A stretch of DNA of 64,000 nt from Mariannaea sp. PMI_226. Taxonomy: Eukaryota; Ascomycota; Sordariomycetes; Hypocreales; Nectriaceae. The DNA lies in contig JANFOG010000002.1 in assembly GCA_024336345.1 (NCBI GenBank), positions 4,402,001 to 4,466,000 of the forward strand, read 5' to 3'. Position numbers and translations under genes: made by a program. Each line of letters starts with the position of its first letter. Position 1 is the first letter of the stretch. Below the pieces are notes generated by a model. It had not been told where the DNA came from and searched no databases. It saw only the letters and a list, made by a program, of their open reading frames with translations. This document shows positions 57,631-64,000 of the stretch, in pieces.

Positions 57631-58178
57631 TTAAGCTTTTTGTTGATGTGCCTCCTCCCAAGCCTCACGCCTGGCCTGGCTTCTTGTTCGTTCCAACATT
57701 TTTTCTTCCGTCCGCTGCTGTTCCTCGTCTCGTCTTCTAGCAGCTCTTCTCTCATCTTTGGCGGTCTTTTTGGCCTCTCGTTCCGCTATCCTCTCCTCCA
57801 AGGTTGGCACAGGAGGTCGTTCCTCAATAGGGATACCAAATGGAGCAATGATGTGTTTTACGACATGGCGTTTATGCTGGGAAGTCGGCCAACCAGGGAC
57901 AATGGAGACGACGTCACCGGTTCGAAGGGATGAATTGGGATCGTGAACAAGATATGTCTTGGGATCAGCAAACCACTGGGAGGTAACATCAGCATACCAA
58001 TTAGAAGGAGAGATATATTTTAACAAATGAGAGGAATACTAACCTTATTCACAACTTTATTCCACTTTTGGCCACCAACTCGGACTTTGACTGTCTTTTG
58101 CATGAGACCAGATGATACGACGACTCCGTGGAGCTCATGGGTGATGCGGCGTGCAGCTTTCGAAACTTGGGAAGACAT
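57631..58178 (-). CDS. Mitochondrial small ribosomal subunit protein uS17m
   Basis: Two exons on the minus strand, 58178-58044 and 57975-57631, with a 68-nt GTTAGT...CCAG intron; 159 residues. The S17 OB-fold is visible in HGVVVSSGLMQKTVKVRVGG and in KWFADPKTYLVHDPNSSLRTG, with GDVVSIVPGWPTSQHKRHVV. S17 proteins bind the 5' domain of the small-subunit rRNA. The C-terminal 55 residues are a charged coiled helix (RIAEREAKKTAKDERRAARR), a usual extension of the fungal mitochondrial protein. The first ATG is used. It diverges from the nep1 gene across 1.1 kb. Confidence 0.93.
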
Positions 58179-59313
58179 GATGACTCGAATGGTACTTCAA
58201 TTATTCTGATGTGAGAAGACACCCAGGTGCGAGGCAAGGGATATCGCCTTGAATGTCCAATTATTTGGTGGTAGGAGAACGACCAGGAAGTGATGCATCA
58301 AAAAGCTGAAGTTGAACCTCAAATTTCGACAGCCAATCAGCATCGAGTATATGCGTCACGGCCGCTTATGTAATTAAAGCTACCTTATCCCTTTCGGTGC
58401 GAAGGCAACATGGCTGTATCGGTCTCCATTTCATCCTTGAGGCTTATGATAACCCAAAAAATACGTATCAACGCGGATAATACATATCCCCGCATAGCTG
58501 ATTGTGGTCATGCAAAGTAATTGTGAAGATTGTGAGTGCTTTCATTGCAGGCTACTCCTCATGTAAACTTCGGTGTTTTTGTTGAGTTTTCATCTAATTG
58601 GCTACTATCCCAGTGCAGTACGCAAATATTGCCTTAGCACACCGAAAGGATATAGGAAACCATAGAGTGATAACATATGACCAATGGGTATGAAATACCT
58701 CTGTCATTGGGAGGGATCTCATCCAAGGGCTATTCGATCATATGAGGGTTTAATATACTTCATTTTTATTTGCCCCAATCCTTCTATTTCTCTTCAGAAT
58801 ACCAGGTTGAATCACAGTTTGAAATAACTCTCTAACCCATCTATTGTCCCCGAACATGACAATCTAGTGTGGGCACGTGCCGACCTTCGACCTCTGTGGA
58901 TTCTCCCAGACCAAAGCGGTGGTTTAAGAGGAGCTTCAATGGTCTTAGTGGGGCTTTGGTGCCCAGGGCGCTGACACTGTACCACTCCTCAGGCAGGTAT
59001 ATTTTCCTGTGGTGAATTCCATTGGTCCTTCACTGGATGGCTCCAGAGTTTTATCCAGCAACAAAAGTGACACCGTCGCTGATCAGGTTTTTTTCCTATC
59101 CCCTCCCCCACCTCTTCATTAACTGGGGCTCGATTTTTCATCGTTCCCTTTTGCCTCGTCGAAAATCTTCTCAGAATTCATCTCTGATCCATTAACTCAT
59201 TAGCAGTTACGAGTCGTCGGTCGTAGAAGGCACGAATTCATCCAACTACTTCCAGCCTCGACAGCCCGTCCGGTGAAACATTTTTATTGCAACCCCATTC
59301 CAAATCTCTCAAC
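58179..59313. promoter_or_regulatory. Divergent upstream region between uS17m and nep1
   Basis: 1.1 kb between divergent start codons. I see no gene. The right-hand 200 bp (59100-59313) are C/T-rich as in a leader. Confidence 0.55.
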
Positions 59314-60227
59314 ATGTCTTCCTCCCCTGAGGGCCGTACCGGCGTAAAACGACCCAGTATGAAACCTCTGGAATTGCTCGCTGTGCCAAAAACCAAGGTC
59401 AATCACTAACACAATAGCCACGGCCCTAGGAACCCAATCTCTTCCCCCCCCGGCGCTCCCTCAGCTAGTTGCTGAGCAAAACCAACCAATTCCTCCCACG
59501 GACAAGGATTCCCAACGCCTCATCGTCGTCCTTTCCAACGCCAGCCTCGAAACGTACAAGTCTTCTCATGGCGGTCCCAGCCGTCATGCGTCTCACCGTG
59601 AGGATAAGTACTCGCTGCTGAACAGTGATGAGCATATCGGAGTCATGCGCAAAATGAACAGGGATATCAGTGATGCCCGCCCCGACATCACTCACCAGGT
59701 TTCAACTCTGGCCTCTTGAGTTAGCATTCAACATGCTAACAGTTCCTTAGTGTTTACTGACCTTGCTGGACTCTCCCATCAACAAGGCTGGCAAGCTCCA
59801 GATCTATATCCATACTGCCAAGGGCGTTCTCATTGAGGTCTCACCCTCGGTCCGTATTCCTCGAACTTTCAAGCGTTTCGCTGGTCTGATGGTTCAACTT
59901 CTGCATCGCTTGTCTATCCGATCCACCAACTCCAACGAGAAGCTATTGCGGGTGATTCAAAACCCAATTACGGACCATTTACCCCCAAACTGCCGCAAAG
60001 TAACACTCAGCTTCGACTCTCCCCTTGTGCGCGTCCGTGAATGGGTTGAGTCAGTCGACACCAAGGAAAGCATTTGTGTTTTTGTTGGTGCCATGGCAAA
60101 GGGTGAGGACAATTTTGCCGATGAACTAGTGGACGAGAAGATCTCGATTAGTAACTACTCACTGTCCGCAAGTGTGGCTTGCAGCAAGTTTTGTCATGCT
60201 GCTGAAGATGTCTGGAATATCCAGTAA
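59314..60227 (+). CDS. NEP1/EMG1, 18S rRNA pseudouridine N1-methyltransferase
   Basis: A SPOUT methyltransferase that modifies the hypermodified pseudouridine of 18S rRNA and is needed for 40S assembly in the nucleolus. Exons: first exon from 59314; 59465-59698; 59751-60227. The second intron (52 nt, GTTTCA...TTAG) is clear: DITHQ joins [20 protein letters not shown]. The first intron is ambiguous. Donor GTCAAT at 59398 with acceptor CAG at 59464 gives 264 residues; donor GT at 59336 with acceptors at about 59416 or 59429 also keeps frame, uses the CACTAAC at about 59403 as branch site, and would add a Pro-rich stretch before PQLVAEQ. Core motifs are [54 protein letters not shown] and [18 protein letters not shown]. 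Only the first few residues are in doubt. Confidence 0.94.
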
Positions 60228-61758
60228 GACACTCTGGGCCCATCAACTGCTGGAGACGTGTAAGTGAGGCAGACAACAAAGGTGCCAAATGCCGGGTCGC
60301 CTGGCGGCCATACAACATTGCTGCGGGGCAGAGGCAGAGACTTGAGAACCTGAGTTCGCGTTGTCGCTTGTTTTTTCCAATTAAACCGTGCGGCGTTCAA
60401 CAAATGGGCCCAAGACGGGTTCAATGTCGTTTAGATGTGCCAATTTCAACCTGGCCTATGTTTTCTTTTCTTCAAAGTGTTTGCGAGGCTTTTGTTCTTT
60501 TGACATTGGCACGTTCGTTCAAGCCCAGTATCTTGTCTTGATCTCCGATTCTGGACTGGCGGTGCAAACGCAACTCAAAAGCAGGTATTGAAACGACTGA
60601 CACAGGTCTTTACTCAGTGAAGGAAGCAGAAGCAGAGACAATACAAGGCTTGGCAAGGGTGGCTTGTGATTAAAATGAGGCGGACAATCGAGACGAAAGG
60701 TGTCAAAAACGTGTTGCATGCAAAGAACGCAACTCCATACTGCATGCAATGCAGTCCTATCAGGATACAGTTATGTGACTGTATAGTACGCGTAGTCGAG
60801 AGAGATAATGCAATTCAATACAGATGTTATTAACTGAGAGAGGCTTAATGAAGGTCTGGACTTCCTCGTCATTTTGTCTTCGCCCACGTTGGTTCCATTC
60901 CTCAACCGCAAACGGCTTGTGCGTGACTTCCGGCTCAACTCTCAGAGAGAAGGAGGCAGCCATGAGGTCAATTTTCCCAGCATCACCCTCCTGGCAATTC
61001 TGATTTGGATTACGAATGAAGATATTCGCATACAGGGACTTGTGTAGTCCATCCTTTGGGGCTTTAGGGTAGGCATCCGAGCCCAAGATGAGCAGTTTGG
61101 CCCGCGTGAGATCGCGTGTTCATGTGGTCTAGCGTGACAGGTTTACCTCTTCCTAGGTGCTTCGTCTTCCTGTTGGCACCCAGCATACAGTGGCGAAAGG
61201 GAGAAGATTATTGCAAGGTAGCCCTCATGAGTTTTTTTCACTTCCCAGCAGCGAGCATCATTTACACAGCTGAAGGATATCCGGAATATTGTCCAGTATG
61301 ATCTGTTCTGTGGTATCAGCCATCGCCAGCCAGTTTTACATAATTCTGGACTAGCTAATATCACTGGAGAAGTATACAATATGGGAAGAATATAGTTAGA
61401 CCATATGAGCGCGATGGTTAACGTGATGGGATGTATGGTGAGGGCGAGAAAGTGATCAATAAGAACAGTTACATGTGGTTAGCCTAATAACCTAAGTTGT
61501 CTCGCCTCCGAGGGCCAAGCCCTGCATCCTATTGTCCTGATATGGCGAGACGCAGATCGGACCTGGCCAAATGACTTGAGGGGGGCGAGCAGGCTTTAGG
61601 ATGAGAAGTGCTTTGAAGGCTAATGCAGTACATAAGTAACTCCTTCGGGAACATGTGAAATTCATAAAGATAGACACAGAGAATCGGCGATCAAAGACTA
61701 CATACATGCAAAATGCACAGGAGGAGAGTGTTTTTTTTTCATTTTATAAAAAAAGGTC

Positions 61759-61793
<35 letters not shown>

Positions 61794-64000
61794 AGGTGTT
61801 CATGTTCATCCAGGGCATCTACCGCGCAGACTTCCATATTCCGCCATCTAAAAGCCCAAGCGTGGCTGGGGGTTCAGGCGGGAGGTAACTTACATATGAA
61901 TGGAGTATATGGAGCCATGGGGATACTCGGGTTATGTCCAACAAGCCCGACGTGGCATGCGTCGATTGCCCTACATGACGACCTGTAACCATGAATAATC
62001 TGGCAGCAGAGGAACCCACGGTCCCACATGATTGATGCATGCATCCTTAGGCACCAATGAAGGCTAGCTACGATAGATAGGACTTTGATTAGAACTAGGA
62101 GCTTCGGGTAAAGTTCACATCTTCATCATAATGCGCAGTTTCAGTTGGAGGGGATGAGATACGCGCATCGATGGACCCTGCCGTAGATAATTATCCTGTA
62201 TCGCTTTGCAAGGGCGATACATATATGTCGATGCACTGGATCTGCGCAGCTGTATGACGTAGATTATATAATACAGTGAGACGCAGGGGGTTGCCTCAGT
62301 TTTTGATGTGGAAGGGGGTGCCGTCAGATGCTACCATGAGTTGAGGATAGGAGCTTTGGATAGAGCCAAGGAGATGGATGGAAGTGGCCCTCTCCATGGC
62401 CAGCAGGCTCAAAGCATGACTACCTAACGCAGCTCGCTTGGGCTGATGGTGATTACCATATCAAATTTCGGCCCCAGTCCAGATGGTTGTCGACTCGAGT
62501 ACCATAATCAAGGACCTATCATGCACACACCTAAGGTACCGTACCTACATACCTAACCTTCGCATACAGAGCCTTCAAAATTTGATCTGGCTAGGCTACT
62601 CAGTATGGCATGTATGATAGATTCGGCATGACTTCGTATTTAGGTATTCTGTACATCATATCTTGTCGCGGCCTGGGTACCTCTACACTGACCCTTATGT
62701 GCGGGGACGGGACGCATTGCCGTGCGGTGTCTGTGTCTGCATTCCGATGATGGGGATACAGATCCTCGAACGTTGAGGAGGGAAGGATGCGAGAGGAGAC
62801 ACAACTCCATTATTGGCTGAGCTCCCTTCGCCTAGCACTCTGGTGGCCCTATCAGCCCACGCCATTGTCTGCCCTTCGCCTCCCTTGCGTGGCACTTGGC
62901 ATTGTGAAGCCGTTGCATAACTACTGCACAACCTTATCCCCTCAACCCCAATCATTATTTTAATACAGGCACATGCAACGCAGTCGTGCTGCGGTTGCAC
63001 TGTGCTAATTGTGTTAGAACTGGGTTTGTTCTCCTTCCGGTACACACACTATGTTTTATCTCGACTGACCATGCCCCTCTTGAAGTCCAATCGTGTAGGT
63101 ACCTGATGCTGCTGTCGTCCGTCAAAGCACACTCAAGGAACCAATTGAGCACGAGAGGAGCAGTATCGGCCGAGAAGACAACTTATTGGATAAGATGACC
63201 AGGCCCATATGAGACGGAAACAACGACGATGGTGGTGAAACCAAAAGGGGGTGGGCGATTCTTAGCCTTCGAGACCATTAACTGCATGGTGCCTCACACT
63301 TGCCGCACTCTGTAGTAGCTATTTGTTGTTTTGATTCATCCTGAGAATACGTCGTTTGTAAACGCATTCATTCACTGGCACTGGCCTGACAGACATGTGT
63401 AGGTATTTAGGCGGTAAGAAGTGGAGGCATTGGTATCAGCGACTCTGCCCCAACTGTCTCCTCTTCTCCCTTCTTACTTCGTTCAGTCAATCGCGTCTCC
63501 TGGCGCTGCTTTTATGCGGAGCAATTACTTTGTACAGTCATCCTCAATCCCGAGAGTCGGTCAGTCGGACAGCCAAACACATCACACGCCGCCTTGCATC
63601 TCCACACTTGCTTGTGGATAGAATGTGGTGTGGGCTTCCTCACAGTCACACTACAGATTACTCCATACACCTCAACCGATCAGCCCCGAACTATTTGTCC
63701 CTCACCTCTCGCTCGCCTGCGCAATCTCACATTATTCCAATGCAGTCCGGCACTCAAACAGCATAGGATTCTAGTATTGATATTGATAAGAAACGAGTGT
63801 TGCAAACTACAAACAAACGCGGAATAGAGCAGCACAAGCAACTGTACGAATCTGTCACTGGACAAACCACCATCACCACCACCCCTCCCCGCACAGCGGC
63901 CTGCTCCACCACCAACCAACTCGACCCGCCCTCTGTCGTCAAACCAAACGACGCCAACTGCCAGACTTCACTGCTTCAGTCCCAAAATTCAGCCCGACTT
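60228..64000. other. 3.8-kb right end without a supported gene
   Basis: Open frames are at most 123 residues, overlap on both strands and show no domain. A 108-residue minus-strand frame at 60760-61086 and another at 61143-61379 read somewhat protein-like but I recognise neither, and cannot join them. Visible features are the (AG)14 repeat, a CTAAGGTACCGTACCTACATACC group at 62531-62553, and a C/T-rich stretch at the end (63440-63760 and 63870-64000) that may be the leader of a gene beyond the window. Confidence 0.5.
61763..61790. repeat. (AG)14 microsatellite
   Basis: Fourteen perfect AG units lie in non-coding DNA, preceded by A/T tracts. Confidence 0.95.

Noticed and set aside
1..64000. 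A search by eye for transposons, terminal inverted repeats, secondary-metabolite clusters, CRISPR arrays and viral insertions
   Set aside because: Nothing met a reasonable standard; the genes are conserved fungal housekeeping genes and the repeats are simple-sequence or short palindromes.

Overview
This window is nuclear DNA from a filamentous ascomycete. It is most likely a sordariomycete, plausibly of the order Hypocreales. The evidence is short spliceosomal introns (about 55-140 nt, mostly GT...AG with CTAAC-like branch sites), long pyrimidine-rich leaders, and a run of single-copy fungal housekeeping genes whose proteins look like Hypocreales orthologues. I found no bacterial, viral or transposon coding sequence, no secondary-metabolite cluster, and no tRNA, rRNA or CRISPR locus.

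I support 18 protein-coding genes, 15 of them with introns. For every spliced gene I rebuilt exon junctions from splice sites, reading frame and family continuity, and checked that exon lengths sum to a multiple of three. From left to right: a Sordariomycetes-type protein with a decayed aminoglycoside-phosphotransferase-like fold (1.7-3.3 kb, +); an Ecdysoneless/SGT1 protein (3.5-5.5 kb, -); SMC6 (6.0-9.8 kb, +); COQ9 (10.2-11.0 kb, -); a gene-poor stretch (11-16.5 kb); a Gbp2/Hrb1-type SR/RRM protein with a very long leader and an 8-nt micro-exon (18.2-20.2 kb, +); SRP14 (22.2-22.8 kb, -) divergent from SGD1/NOM1 (23.2-25.9 kb, +); dihydrolipoamide dehydrogenase (27.2-29.1 kb, +); a cytochrome b5-fused sphingolipid delta-8 desaturase (31.2-33.0 kb, +); VAC14 (35.4-38.8 kb, +) tail-to-tail with augmin subunit HAUS1 (38.9-39.9 kb, -); an ER-type TPR-DnaJ co-chaperone (40.9-42.5 kb, +); a mitoferrin (43.7-45.1 kb, -); ATG9 (48.0-50.8 kb, -) divergent from COG6 (51.7-53.8 kb, +); a Sap1-like AAA ATPase (54.7-57.3 kb, +); mitochondrial uS17m (57.6-58.2 kb, -); and the rRNA methyltransferase NEP1/EMG1 (59.3-60.2 kb, +). 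The last 3.8 kb holds no gene I can support.

The genes do not form one pathway. Recurrent themes are ribosome biogenesis and RNA handling (SGD1, NEP1, GBP2, uS17m, SRP14), mitochondrial metabolism (LPD1, COQ9, mitoferrin) and endomembrane traffic (VAC14, ATG9, COG6, P58IPK-like co-chaperone, SRP14). The ATG9/COG6 head-to-head pair is the one neighbour relationship with a plausible functional link.

I did not find a clearly new biological system. The observations most worth checking are the 8-nt micro-exon that encodes the core of RNP1 in the GBP2 gene, the decayed kinase-like motifs of the first gene, a stop/start-overlapping upstream ORF before the Sap1-like ATPase, and the dispersed TACCTA/GGTACC palindrome clusters in intergenic DNA.
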